Of a DNA stretch of 64,000 nucleotides, positions 45,478 to 54,978 are shown piece after piece. The notes beneath the pieces are model-generated. The model did no database searches. It saw nothing but the letters and a program-made list of their open reading frames with translations, and was not told the origin of the DNA. How positions within the stretch are numbered: position 1 is the first letter of the stretch; every line of letters starts with the position of its first letter. Source of the DNA: Ancylomarina sp. 16SWW S1-10-2 (lineage in GTDB: Bacteria; Bacteroidota; Bacteroidia; Bacteroidales; Marinifilaceae); NCBI RefSeq assembly GCF_009669305.1, contig NZ_SADB01000008.1, forward strand, positions 171,033 to 235,032. The letters are read 5' to 3'. A program made the position numbers and the translations under genes.

Positions 45478-45823
45478 ATTAGAGTTTGAATTTGTGTTTA
45501 TTTGTAGTTTCGATTTGACACCTTAATCCGCCTAAGGCGGACTTCGCTACTCTCAGCCTTACTATATTCTACTTTATCCTTAATTTCTTTTAATTACGTC
45601 ATATTCTCTTTAATTTTTACACTTTAGTCTTTCCTTCCTTTACCCTTTTCCCATTATCCTTTAACTTTTTTACTCCTTATCTTACTTTAACCTTTCCTTA
45701 TCCTTTTTTTCTTAGTTCGTGAGAATAGTATTATTATCCTTAAAATAGTCGTATTTTTGCAAACCGCTGATGGTTTATTTAAACCAATAAAATATTGATT
45801 ATTCATATACAGATTATAAAGCT
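45478..45823. other. T/C-rich gene-free stretch before rlmF
   Basis: Contains the palindrome TCCGCCTAAGGCGGA (45528-45542) and a long pyrimidine-rich run (about 45560-45715). Nothing coding. The rlmF promoter element lies at its right end. Confidence 0.45.
45752..45759 (+). promoter_or_regulatory. Bacteroidota -7 element of rlmF
   Basis: TATTTTTG followed by CA matches the TAnnTTTGCA form of the element, 64 bp before the ATG at 45824. Confidence 0.5.
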
Positions 45824-46789
45824 ATGCTTCCAGATAAGAAAGAACACGCAAAAGTAAAATCAAGATTACACCCTCGAAATAAGAACCGAGAACGATACAA
45901 TTTTAAAGAATTAATAGAGGCTTGTCCAGAATTAGAGTCTTTTGTGATTCTAAATAAATATGATGATCAATCTATCGACTTTGCTGATCCAAAGGCTGTA
46001 AAGATGCTAAATAAGGCCTTGCTTATACATTATTATGGATTGAGTGATTGGGATATCCCAGAAAACTATTTGTGTCCACCTATTCCTGGACGTGCAGATT
46101 ATATCCATCATATTGCTGACTTGTTATGTGCTAGTAATTTTGGTGCGATGCCAAAGGGAGAGAAGATTAAGTGTTTGGATATTGGTGTTGGAGCCAATTG
46201 TATTTACCCAATCATTGGACGAAAAGAATACGGTTGGTCTTTTATAGGTACCGATATTGATCCTGTGGCTCTTGCTTCGGCTAACAAAATTATAGAATTA
46301 AATGCTGGTTTAAAGGGTGCTGTTGAGTGTCGCTTTCAGCCAAGTTCTAAAGATTATTTCTATGGTGTATTTAAACGTGAAGAACGTGTAGATATGACTG
46401 TTTGTAACCCACCATTTCATGCATCTGCTGAAGATGCTCACACTGCCGCTAAACGTAAGGTTACTAACCTAAGTGAAAAGAAAGTAGAGTCGGTTAAATT
46501 GAATTTTGGCGGACAAAGTAATGAGCTTTGGTGTGAAGGTGGCGAAGGACGTTTCATTAAAACGATGATTTCGGAAAGTAAGAAGTTTGGTAAGAGTTGT
46601 TTTTGGTTTTCTTGTTTAGTTTCAAAACAATCGAATTTGAAAATGGTAAACAAAACATTGAAGAGTCTTGAAGCAGTAAAAGTTGAAATTATTCCAATGG
46701 GGCAAGGCAATAAAACGAGTCGTATAGTGGCTTGGACATTTTTAACAGCTGAAGAACAAAAAGAATGGCGAGAGACTAATTGGGTCTAG
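45824..46789 (+). CDS. rlmF: 23S rRNA (adenine1618-N6)-methyltransferase RlmF
   Basis: A 321-residue enzyme. The N-terminus HPRNKNRERYNFKELIEACPEL is diagnostic for RlmF, followed by PPIPGRADYIHHIADLL, the SAM motif CLDIGVGANCIYPI and the catalytic NPPF (Asn195) in CNPPFHASAEDA. It methylates adenine 1618 of 23S rRNA. The length and motif order are as in E. coli RlmF (308). It is a single gene with its own promoter and terminator. Confidence 0.95.
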   Translation: MLPDKKEHAKVKSRLHPRNKNRERYNFKELIEACPELESFVILNKYDDQSIDFADPKAVKMLNKALLIHYYGLSDWDIPENYLCPPIPGRADYIHHIADLLCASNFGAMPKGEKIKCLDIGVGANCIYPIIGRKEYGWSFIGTDIDPVALASANKIIELNAGLKGAVECRFQPSSKDYFYGVFKREERVDMTVCNPPFHASAEDAHTAAKRKVTNLSEKKVESVKLNFGGQSNELWCEGGEGRFIKTMISESKKFGKSCFWFSCLVSKQSNLKMVNKTLKSLEAVKVEIIPMGQGNKTSRIVAWTFLTAEEQKEWRETNWV

Positions 46790-46812
46790 AGTTATATAAT
46801 AGGTATAAAAGG

Positions 46813-46847
46813 AGAGGTGAAACAACTGTGTTTTGCCTCTTTTTTTA
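46813..46847 (+). terminator. Terminator of rlmF
   Basis: AGAGG and CCTCT with inner GAAAC/GTTTT pairing form the stem around ACTGT, followed by seven T residues. Confidence 0.75.
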
Positions 46848-46890
46848 TGCACAGAAATGTTCGCATAGCCTTTATCAGTGAATTTAAATA

Positions 46891-46898
46891 TATCTTTG
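46891..46898 (+). promoter_or_regulatory. Bacteroidota -7 element of the gene at 46995
   Basis: TATCTTTG followed by CA matches TAnnTTTGCA, 97 bp before the ATG. Confidence 0.5.
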
Positions 46899-46994
46899 CA
46901 CTCCATTAAAGCGCAAATATGCTTGAATAATTGAGAATTGTTAACCACTTTTTTGTGGTACAATCAAATAGATATATAAATAAGTCACATCAAC

Positions 46995-47759
46995 ATGAAA
47001 GATCTTTCAAAAATAGAAAAGATAAACACGGTAATTGAAGAATATTTTAAAGAGAATGCTTCTCTTACAATCGTACCAGTAAAAAATTTAATGCCTGCTT
47101 TTATTAAAGCTGGCATATTTACAAAAGATGTAAAAAAAGGCTTACCAATTCGTTTAATTCTTAGAGAACTCGACGAAAGTAATGAGTTGACATTAATTCC
47201 TTTTGTTTATGTCGAAAGACATGGAGAACAAACTTATTGGTATTTTATTCCAGCCAATGCAAGTACTCCAGATGTACCTTACAAACAGGAGAAAAAGAAA
47301 ATAGAAAACGATCCCATTGCTACTCGTTTAAACAGCGATGAAACTTATGTTATTGGTTTATGCGATAAAGTATTATCTCTTAAAGCAGATCGACATAAAA
47401 GATTTGATTTCCTTTTGGGAGATTTGCATAAAAACAGAAAAACAAAAACCAAACTTCCTGTTGATGCATATTATGAAGAATTGCAATTGGTTGTAGAATA
47501 CAAAGAAGTACAAAATTTTAGACCTCTTGCTGTTCACGATACTGACGATGAAGAAGAGGAGATTACACATACTTCAACAAGAGAAGAGTTACGAAGATTA
47601 TATGATGAACGAAGAGCTAAAGTACTTCCAAAGAATGGAATTTCATTGGTCGTAATTTCTTATTCTGATTTTATGTTTAACGATAATAATCGAATTATTC
47701 GAGTGGAAGAAAACGATTTGGGAATAGTACAAAAAGCATTAAAAGATTTTTGTAAGTAG
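46995..47759 (+). CDS. Protein with PD-(D/E)XK-like nuclease motif, unknown function
   Basis: A 254-residue protein in two parts. Residues 1-95 look like a small winged or helical domain (LIPFVYVERHGEQTYWYFIPAN). Residues about 115-250 contain KRFDFLLGD, then Pro155-Val-Asp157 (LPVDAYYEEL) and Glu168-Tyr-Lys170 (VVEYKEVQ), the spacing of a PD-(D/E)XK nuclease core, and end with strands ISLVVISYSDFMF. I do not recognise a named family. The gene is separately transcribed and terminated, with no partner next to it apart from the PLD-like protein downstream. Nuclease function is inference from the motif alone. Confidence 0.65.
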   Translation: MKDLSKIEKINTVIEEYFKENASLTIVPVKNLMPAFIKAGIFTKDVKKGLPIRLILRELDESNELTLIPFVYVERHGEQTYWYFIPANASTPDVPYKQEKKKIENDPIATRLNSDETYVIGLCDKVLSLKADRHKRFDFLLGDLHKNRKTKTKLPVDAYYEELQLVVEYKEVQNFRPLAVHDTDDEEEEITHTSTREELRRLYDERRAKVLPKNGISLVVISYSDFMFNDNNRIIRVEENDLGIVQKALKDFCK

Positions 47760-47781
47760 AGAAAATAAGACCAATAAATAG

Positions 47782-47824
47782 AAAGCTTGACAGAACTGAT
47801 GATCAGAGCTGTCAAGCTTTTTTT
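47782..47824 (+). terminator. Strong terminator after the PD-(D/E)XK-like gene
   Basis: AAAGCTTGACAG and CTGTCAAGCTTT are perfect 12-bp arms followed by T residues. Confidence 0.9.
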
Positions 47825-47839
47825 ATTTATTAAGTCAGG

Positions 47840-47857
47840 TTCTGACTAAAGTTTATA
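47840..47857 (+). repeat. Left direct repeat flanking the PLD-like gene
   Basis: TTCTGACTAAAGTTTATA; the same 18 bases with one change (C for T) occur at 49010-49027, on the other side of the PLD-like gene. Confidence 0.6.
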
Positions 47858-48120
47858 TGAAAATATTTATAGCTAGATAAGAAGTTATGATTTTAAGCAG
47901 GGTAAGAAGTAAACGGTAAATTTATTAATATATGAAATTCAATTCTGCTAAATGGTTTCCATAATGTCGTTCTACATATCTATTAATTATTTATCTATAT
48001 AATCAATTTAGTAAATATTATTTGTGCATAATAAAAGAGGGGTAATGTTTACAGTATTAGATAATATTTAATAAATTTACTTGACTTTTTGAGTGTTTCG
48101 GAATATTAAATAAATAATTA
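47858..48120. other. AT-rich leader of the PLD-like gene
   Basis: No ORF or hairpin of note. The base composition is more AT-rich than the flanking genes. Together with the terminator region before it, the gap to the previous gene is about 360 bp. Confidence 0.4.
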
Positions 48121-48984
48121 ATGGCAGAATTTTTTACTACAAGAGGACTTTCATATCACATAGATGAAATTATAAAGAATGGAGATGATTTTGTTATTCT
48201 AGTAACACCCTATTTGAAATTCTCTAAAACTTTATACGAAAGACTTAAATCATTAGTAGATAATAATGTTGAATTGTCAATTGTATATGGAAAAACACAA
48301 TTGACAAAAGAACAAGAACGTTTAATTAATCAATTAGGATGCAATATATTTTTTAAAGAGAACCTTCACGCTAAATGTTATATTAATCAAAGTGATGCAG
48401 TAATTTGCTCAATGAATCTTCATTCGTTTTCTGAGGTTAATAATATTGAAATGGGTGTGAAATTGGACAAAAGGAGAGATAAAAGCGCTTATGTAGATTG
48501 TCTATCAGAAGTTCAGGAATTAATAAAGAATTCACAAGCACTAAAAATAACGAAAAAGGTTACTGAAGAGACTTTTCAAAATACAAATGAAAAGTACACT
48601 AATGATGAATTCATCAAAGAGTGGTATATGTCCATAAAACAGAATTTTAAAGATTTTGATTTTACATTAGAAGGAGCTAAAATAATTACATCAAAAACAA
48701 ATTTTGAAAAATTTACACTTACAAACGATTATGGTTTTATTACAATAGTGTTAAAGGGGAATCCCAGTTTTTTAAAGTTATTTAGAAATGTTTGTCAGAA
48801 TAAAATACTTGAAAATTTGGATAATTATAGATGCTATTGGAGTCATCCTTATAATAAAATTTTCTTGTATCAATTAAAAGGTATTGAATTTTCAAATATA
48901 CAAGACGATATTGATTATTGTTTGAAAGGGACAAAAATTCTTATATATAATTTAAAAAGCACTGTATATTATAGTCGTCTCTAA
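48121..48984 (+). CDS. Phospholipase D-like domain protein (possible nuclease or defence effector)
   Basis: A 287-residue protein. Residues about 10-125 form one PLD-like unit: DFVILVTPYLKFSKTLYERL, then the HxK part of the HKD motif at His83-Ala-Lys85 (LHAKCYIN) and the SxN-like ICSMNLHSFS. Only one half motif is present, so it must dimerise to form an active site, as in bacterial Nuc-type nucleases. The C-terminal 150 residues are of unknown fold. Composition is AT-rich and the gene is bracketed by an 18-bp direct repeat, suggesting acquisition as a single-gene cassette. The substrate could be nucleic acid or lipid. Confidence 0.75.
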   Translation: MAEFFTTRGLSYHIDEIIKNGDDFVILVTPYLKFSKTLYERLKSLVDNNVELSIVYGKTQLTKEQERLINQLGCNIFFKENLHAKCYINQSDAVICSMNLHSFSEVNNIEMGVKLDKRRDKSAYVDCLSEVQELIKNSQALKITKKVTEETFQNTNEKYTNDEFIKEWYMSIKQNFKDFDFTLEGAKIITSKTNFEKFTLTNDYGFITIVLKGNPSFLKLFRNVCQNKILENLDNYRCYWSHPYNKIFLYQLKGIEFSNIQDDIDYCLKGTKILIYNLKSTVYYSRL

Positions 48985-49009
48985 TTAAAGCAGAAGTTCA
49001 CAAAGTGAA

Positions 49010-49027
49010 TTCTGACCAAAGTTTATA
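49010..49027 (+). repeat. Right direct repeat flanking the PLD-like gene
   Basis: TTCTGACCAAAGTTTATA, 17 of 18 identical to the copy at 47840-47857. The span between the two copies holds only the PLD-like gene and its leader. Confidence 0.6.
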
Positions 49028-49299
49028 GGAGTATATTGAGAACCTCACAAAAAAAGAGTGAGATCCTCAATTCATTCTCTCATTATTAATTTTCAAATCT
49101 GAAATGAGCTTTGGGGAAAGTATCCTTTTTTCTGTATACGCTCCGCTAAATTAGTGGAACTATTTTTGGTGGCTATTCTTTGCTTGTCTCATCGAGAATA
49201 TATTAAGAATTCCAATGAATTCTCATCCATTAAAAGTTGGCGCATTAAAAAATAGTGAAATCTTGTGTTACTCCTTAGTTTCTACAAATTGATCAGTTA
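49028..49299. other. Gap between PLD-like gene and the end of the hybrid sensor gene
   Basis: Contains a loose CTCAC/GTGAG hairpin (about 49033-49055) with an A run that would act as a T tract on the minus strand, a weak candidate terminator. No ORF. Confidence 0.35.
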
Positions 49300-52200
49300 T
49301 TAGATTGTTGGTCGATTATTTTTTTTTGAATAATTTCCCGGAGATATACCAAAGACTTCTTTAAAGGAGCGATAAAAATAGGTTCTATTGTTAAATCCTG
49401 TTTCATAGATCACTTCGCTTACTGTCATAGATGTTTCTTTTAATAGACGGGCTGCTTTTTTTAATCGATAATGCTTGATATAACCATGTGGTGTAAATCC
49501 TGTAACTGCTTTTACTTTACGGTAAAGTTGAGTTTTACTCATAGCAAGAATATCGGACATTTGTTCTGCATCTAAATCTGACTGATCCAAATTCTCATTT
49601 ACAAATTTTTGCAATTTGGAAAGAAACTCAATATCGCGATTATTTAATCCTTCTAAATTTTCAATAGGTTTTTCAGGTTCTGTTTTTAAGATATCTTGAA
49701 TTTGTATACGGGTAGCAATTAGTTTCTTTATTCTAATTTTCAGATGGCGTGGTTCGAATGGTTTAGGGATGTAACTGTCGGCTCCTACTTCAATACCTTC
49801 TATTCTATTCTCTAAATTTCCCTTTGCTGTGAGTAAGATAACAGGTATATGACATGTATTTATGTCGTTCTTAATGGTTTGGCAAAGTTTTAGACCATCC
49901 ATTACTGGCATAATAATGTCACTAATAACTAAACTGATATTTTCATATTTGATGATATTGAGAGCTTCTAAACCATTAGCAGCTTGTTTGATGGTATATT
50001 TATTTGATAATATATCGTAGACTAAGCTTCTTAGTTGTGCATTATCATCTACAATCAGAATGGTATGTTCACACTGTTTATCTATTTTTAGTTGGTTGAA
50101 TTTATTATCTAAGGATACGGGGTTTATACCTCTGAATTCGTCGTCGGCTTTTTTCCTAATCAAGGATTCGTCAATAACCATGTTGATTTGTCTTTCGCTT
50201 ATTTTATAGCTTTCTTTTGCTAGTGGAATTATCAAACTAAAGCAGCTACCTTCTCCAGGTTTACTCTTTAACTGAATGCTGCCATGATGTCGTTCAACTA
50301 GACTCTTGGTGAGAGCAAGTCCAACCCCTGAACCTTCAGGAGCGTCTTTTAGATTAGGTAGCTCATCAGAATGATGAAAGAATCGATTAAAAATTTTTTC
50401 ACGTACATCATCTGAAATCCCAATACCAGTATCTGTTACATTAATGTGAGCATTTTTTCCTTTCTTATTTAAGGCTATAGAAACAGAACCCCCAGCAGGT
50501 GTGAATTTAATTGCATTGGAGATAAGGTTCAAAAGAATTTTTTCAATAATCCCATTATCGAACCAACCCATAGTCTCTTGGTTTGAAGGTTCAATGCTTA
50601 GTTGCACATTATTTTGTTCCGCATATTGAGTAAAAGCATTTACAATAGTTGAAGTAAGTGTAGTTAAATTGCCTTCTCTAATCTTAAGGTCTAAATGACC
50701 AGTTTCTACTTTTCGGAAGTCAATCAATTCACGTATAAGTTGGTGTAGACGTTTCGAATTATTATATATGGTTTTAGCATATAAACCAACCTTTGGATCA
50801 TTTCCATGGAATTCCATTAATTGTGCTGCAGGAGCCATAATTAGGGTTAGAGGTGTACGAAATTCATGGGCAATATTAGTGAAAAACTGCAACTTACATT
50901 GGTTCATTTCTTTTGTTTTTTGAACCTTTAATTGCTCCATGGCTAGCTGGTTTTGTATGCCTGCTCGTCGTAATATTGCGTAGATAACTGATACGAATAT
51001 GAGACAAATGAACAAGAAGTATAAAAGATAAGCCCATGATGTTTTCCAAAATGGAGGAGAAATAAGAATGTGAATTTCTCGTAATTGGGGATTCCAAATT
51101 CCATCTTCATTGGTGCATTTTACTTTAAAAACATATTCTCCAGGAGGCACGTTTGTAAAGATTGCTTTTTCTTCTCCTTCGGTATTTATAAAATTTTCAT
51201 TGAAGTTTTCTAGTTTGTAGGCATACTTGCATTTTTGTTTGTTGTGATAGTTTAATGTTGTGAATTGAAATTGAAAAAAGTTCTGATTGTGTTTGAGCCT
51301 CAATGTATCACATAAATCGATATGCCATGAAAGATTAGTGGTCGCTCCTGTGGTATTTTTAAAATTGGTAATTGCTAAACGAGGAAAATAAGGTGAGTCG
51401 GTTATTTTATAGGAATTAAATTTATCGAAGCCATTAACACCCCCGAAGTATAATAATCCCGTGGTCTGCCCCATACATGAAGCACCATCAGAGTATTCGT
51501 TGTTTTGAAGGCCATCTGATTGAAAATAGTTTCTAATTTCTCCAGTTTCTTTATTTAGCTTTGATAAACCCTTATTGGTACTTACCCAAATGTTTTTAAG
51601 GGAATCTTCAAGTATGGCATGAATCGTATTATTCGGAATTCCGTCTTGTTCTGTGTAATGAGAAAATGAGTAGGGACTAGTAGACATATTTAATCTGTTT
51701 AATCCTCCACTAGTTCCAATCCAAAGTTCTTGATTACTAGATTTCCACAAGCTAAGCACATCGTCATTGTTCAGTGTATTTGAAAGTTGAGAATTACTTT
51801 TAAAAACTTCAAATTTATCGGTTAAGGTGTTGAGTCGATAAAGTCCGCCTTCACGCGTTCCAATCCAAAGAACATTGGGGCGTCCTTCAACAATAGCATA
51901 AACGATGTCACTTTGCAAACCTTGTTTTTTAGATGGATCGTTATGGTAATGTTTATGGTTTAATAGAAGGTATTTTCCATTTTCTTTTTTTGTGACGGTA
52001 AATCTAAAAAGACCATATCCACTGGTTCCGATCCACATATCACCAAAAGCATCTTTACATATTGAATATACCGATCCAAACTCAATTTGGGGTTTGTTAA
52101 TAAAATTTCTTGGGAAATGTAATATTTTGTTGGTCGAAGTTTCAATCATATCTATTCCCTCACCATCAACTCCAACCCATATATTTCCATCGGAATCACT

Positions 52201-53427
52201 ACCTAATGAGAGGACTGCATTATTTGAAAGACCATTTTTGGTGTTGAAAATTTTGGTGGGTGCACCCTCAGCAGGAATGCAATTCAGTCCATTCCCTCGT
52301 GTCCCTATCCAAATATTTCCTTTGTCGTCCTCATGTATAGCTCTTACGATATTGTGGTTTATTTTCCCCTTAGTGAGATCTCCTTTTTGAGTAGAAATAA
52401 ATGAATTTCCTCTTGTATCATATTTGTGTACGCCATCACCATCGGTTCCAATCCATAACAGATCTGGATTGGTTTCGGTGATTGACCAAATTTTCACTTG
52501 TTTATTTGAGAGAGCATGGAGTTGATCTTCGAAAAAATAGACTTCTATATTGGGGCTATTGATTATTTTGAATAGTCTACCTGAATCTGTTCCTCCCCAA
52601 ATCACGCCTTTTTCAAGTCCTTTAGAGATTGTTGTGACATTCATATTTATATCTCCAGAATGAATGCTTGTATATTCTTCCTTATCCAAGTTTACTTTTA
52701 GAATGCCTCCCTTTGCCATAGCTACAAAGAGATAATGGCTTGCTCCATCTTTTACAAACCAATGTTTTTTTGGAAGGATTTCGTATTTCGAGGATAGTGT
52801 ATATTCCTTTACGACTTTCCAAGCGGAATTTTTCTTTAGCCCTAAGACTGATCCGTTTTCTTTCATTACCCAGAGTGTGCTATCGGATGAAAATGACAAT
52901 CCAAGAATATTACGGAGTAAATTGGGTTGTAGAGGAAGCTTAATAGGAGTAACAAATTTTTTGTTATTCTGATCAAAATGAGTAATTCCCCAATTATAAA
53001 CACTACACCAAAGGACACTGTCCAGACTCAGTGTTGCATGAAAACTGTTTTCTATATAAATATTATTGTTAATTGTATCGAGATAGGGGGTGAAATTTTC
53101 TTTATAGGGATCATACTGATTGAGTCCTTTTTCGGTTACAATCCACAGATTTCGACTCTTGTCCTCGAGGATTTTCCGAATAATGTTGTTGTTAATGCTT
53201 CCCTTTTGAAAGATATTTGGCTTGAATACTTTGATATTGCTTCCATCAAATCGATTTAGACCATCCCAAGTTCCAAACCAATTGAATCCCCTTGAATCCA
53301 TAAAAATGGAGGTAACTGCACTATTTGATAGGCCATCGGTATTATTGATGTGTGAGTGGGGCCAGTTATGAGGTTTAAAGCTGCATAAAGTTATGATGAC
53401 TATAGTTACAAGTATAAATTTTCGCAC
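49300..53427 (-). CDS. Hybrid two-component system sensor/regulator (HTCS) of the polysaccharide locus
   Basis: A 1375-residue one-protein signalling system starting with GTG. In order: signal peptide; two seven-bladed propellers of Reg_prop repeats (pattern NIWIGTRGNGLNCI, DMWIGTSGYGLFRF) to about residue 670; a Y_Y_Y domain; a transmembrane helix near 802-823; HisKA with FTNIAHEFRTPLTLIM at about 852; HATPase_c (NLISNAIKFTPAGG, GVGLALTKSLV); a receiver domain from about 1122 (ILIVDDNAQ, phospho-Asp in ISDIIMPVMDG near 1172); and an AraC-type HTH at about 1300-1370. Such proteins bind an oligosaccharide in the periplasm and activate adjacent sus genes. It faces the GH130-SusCD operon divergently. 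Confidence 0.96.
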   Translation of the reverse strand: MRKFILVTIVIITLCSFKPHNWPHSHINNTDGLSNSAVTSIFMDSRGFNWFGTWDGLNRFDGSNIKVFKPNIFQKGSINNNIIRKILEDKSRNLWIVTEKGLNQYDPYKENFTPYLDTINNNIYIENSFHATLSLDSVLWCSVYNWGITHFDQNNKKFVTPIKLPLQPNLLRNILGLSFSSDSTLWVMKENGSVLGLKKNSAWKVVKEYTLSSKYEILPKKHWFVKDGASHYLFVAMAKGGILKVNLDKEEYTSIHSGDINMNVTTISKGLEKGVIWGGTDSGRLFKIINSPNIEVYFFEDQLHALSNKQVKIWSITETNPDLLWIGTDGDGVHKYDTRGNSFISTQKGDLTKGKINHNIVRAIHEDDKGNIWIGTRGNGLNCIPAEGAPTKIFNTKNGLSNNAVLSLGSDSDGNIWVGVDGEGIDMIETSTNKILHFPRNFINKPQIEFGSVYSICKDAFGDMWIGTSGYGLFRFTVTKKENGKYLLLNHKHYHNDPSKKQGLQSDIVYAIVEGRPNVLWIGTREGGLYRLNTLTDKFEVFKSNSQLSNTLNNDDVLSLWKSSNQELWIGTSGGLNRLNMSTSPYSFSHYTEQDGIPNNTIHAILEDSLKNIWVSTNKGLSKLNKETGEIRNYFQSDGLQNNEYSDGASCMGQTTGLLYFGGVNGFDKFNSYKITDSPYFPRLAITNFKNTTGATTNLSWHIDLCDTLRLKHNQNFFQFQFTTLNYHNKQKCKYAYKLENFNENFINTEGEEKAIFTNVPPGEYVFKVKCTNEDGIWNPQLREIHILISPPFWKTSWAYLLYFLFICLIFVSVIYAILRRAGIQNQLAMEQLKVQKTKEMNQCKLQFFTNIAHEFRTPLTLIMAPAAQLMEFHGNDPKVGLYAKTIYNNSKRLHQLIRELIDFRKVETGHLDLKIREGNLTTLTSTIVNAFTQYAEQNNVQLSIEPSNQETMGWFDNGIIEKILLNLISNAIKFTPAGGSVSIALNKKGKNAHINVTDTGIGISDDVREKIFNRFFHHSDELPNLKDAPEGSGVGLALTKSLVERHHGSIQLKSKPGEGSCFSLIIPLAKESYKISERQINMVIDESLIRKKADDEFRGINPVSLDNKFNQLKIDKQCEHTILIVDDNAQLRSLVYDILSNKYTIKQAANGLEALNIIKYENISLVISDIIMPVMDGLKLCQTIKNDINTCHIPVILLTAKGNLENRIEGIEVGADSYIPKPFEPRHLKIRIKKLIATRIQIQDILKTEPEKPIENLEGLNNRDIEFLSKLQKFVNENLDQSDLDAEQMSDILAMSKTQLYRKVKAVTGFTPHGYIKHYRLKKAARLLKETSMTVSEVIYETGFNNRTYFYRSFKEVFGISPGNYSKKNNRPTI

Positions 53428-53695
53428 CAGTTAGATTTTCGTAAATTACAGTTTACTTAAAGGTAATAAAAATTATGATTTAAGATTCTGTTTGTTAGCT
53501 AGAACAGCAAGTTTGGTATTCCTGTATACACATTGGAGAATGGGGTGAACTACTTCTTGATGTGTTTGTCCTTAAATTTGATAATACATTGTTGAATGGA
53601 GATAAATATAAGGATCGTGAGTTCTAATAATTACTCAGTTCAAGTAATTTATCAGTTTAGAAAATGAGTTGGATTATTTAAATGAAAATATTTTT

Positions 53696-54811
53696 ATGGA
53701 AAATTTATCGAGGAAACTGTCTGTATCTGGTTGGCAGGCTGAAGTTAATTTAAATAAACCATTAGATCGTTTTATAAACAATCCCATATTAACCTGTCAT
53801 CAGGTGAATGGCGTGTGGACTGATCCTAAATATCAGGTGAAAACGGTACACAATGTAGGAATTGCTCAATATAGGGATGAGGTTGTTATGTTGTTCCGTT
53901 CACATTTAAGAAATGGTATTTCGGTGATAGGAACGGCCCGGAGTAATGATGGTGTGCACGGATGGAAAGTAGATCCAAAATTGGCACTTAAACCGTGTAA
54001 TACTGACGATTTATTTGCTGATGGAGTAAATATTGAGTCTTTAATTGAGAATGAGGCGGGAGGTGTTGAGGATCCTAGAGTTTCAAAAATTGGGGCTAAT
54101 TATTTTATTACCTACAGCGCTTATCATGGAACTATAAAAGATCGAGTTCGGGTTTCACTAGCAACAACAACTGATTTTAGAAGTTTTGTACGTCATGGTC
54201 CTTTAATGGATGTGGATATGAGGAATGTGGTTATTTTTCCTGAACAATTTGGCGGTAAGTATGCCGCTCTTTTTAGACCAAACGATCATAATATTGATCA
54301 GACGGGAGGTGTTTTTAAGGAAATACAAATTGGGTTTACGAAGGATCTTTTTAGTCACGAGTGGGACTTGATGCCAGAACCTTTAATGAAACAAGAGGGT
54401 GGACCTAGTGCTTTTTCAGATAAAATTGGTCCCGGAGCGCCTCCTATTAAAACCAAGTATGGTTGGCTAAATATTTTCCATGGTGTTAGAGGTACTATGG
54501 ATGGGAATCCCTATACACTTGGAATTGCATTGCATGATTTGAATGATCCACAAAAGGTGCAAGTGTCTAATATTCCTATCCTTTTTCCAAGTGCTGCTGA
54601 TTGCAAAACTTTACCTGAAGATTATATCCACGTTCCTAATGTGGTATTTTGTTGTGGGGCTCTAAGAAGAGATGATGGTTCAATATTGATTTATTATGGA
54701 GGAAATGATACAGTAACGAATGTAGCAGTAACTCATGAAGATATTTTGGTAGCTCTTTGTGAAAATTATCCTCAGAACCCATTAAGTGGTGAACCTGCAT
54801 ATGTTTTGTAA
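53696..54811 (+). CDS. GH130 family enzyme 1 (beta-mannoside phosphorylase or mannosidase)
   Basis: A 371-residue five-bladed propeller enzyme. The ATG at 53696 is preferred; a TTG at 53669 would extend it by nine residues. GH130 landmarks are RFINNPILTC, the motif GGVEDPRVSKI (Glu125-Asp126-Pro-Arg128), then GPGAPPIKTKYGWLNIFHGVRG and the C-terminal IYYGGNDTVTNVA. No signal peptide, so cytoplasmic. GH130 enzymes cleave beta-mannosides, most by phosphorolysis, a few by hydrolysis. The subfamily, and hence phosphate use, was not assigned from sequence alone. First gene of the operon opposite the HTCS. Confidence 0.92.
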   Translation: MENLSRKLSVSGWQAEVNLNKPLDRFINNPILTCHQVNGVWTDPKYQVKTVHNVGIAQYRDEVVMLFRSHLRNGISVIGTARSNDGVHGWKVDPKLALKPCNTDDLFADGVNIESLIENEAGGVEDPRVSKIGANYFITYSAYHGTIKDRVRVSLATTTDFRSFVRHGPLMDVDMRNVVIFPEQFGGKYAALFRPNDHNIDQTGGVFKEIQIGFTKDLFSHEWDLMPEPLMKQEGGPSAFSDKIGPGAPPIKTKYGWLNIFHGVRGTMDGNPYTLGIALHDLNDPQKVQVSNIPILFPSAADCKTLPEDYIHVPNVVFCCGALRRDDGSILIYYGGNDTVTNVAVTHEDILVALCENYPQNPLSGEPAYVL

Positions 54812-54865
54812 AGGTCAGTAGTGAATGATTTATAGTTTGGGTGATTGTATACTCAGTTTCCTTAG

Positions 54866-54911
54866 TGTATGGTATATTATCAAAAAGCCATTATGTACAC
54901 TATACCATACA
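54866..54911. promoter_or_regulatory. Inverted repeat between the two GH130 genes
   Basis: TGTATGGTATA (54866) and TATACCATACA (54901) are perfect 11-bp arms 24 bp apart; GTAC...TATAC/GTATAGTAC arms overlap the right half. No T tract follows, so an operator or mRNA-stabilising hairpin is more likely than a terminator. Confidence 0.5.
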
Positions 54912-54978
54912 TAAACGGGAGTATAGTACATCGATTTATGATAAAAATGGTATTCCTTTACTATAGATAAAAAATATA

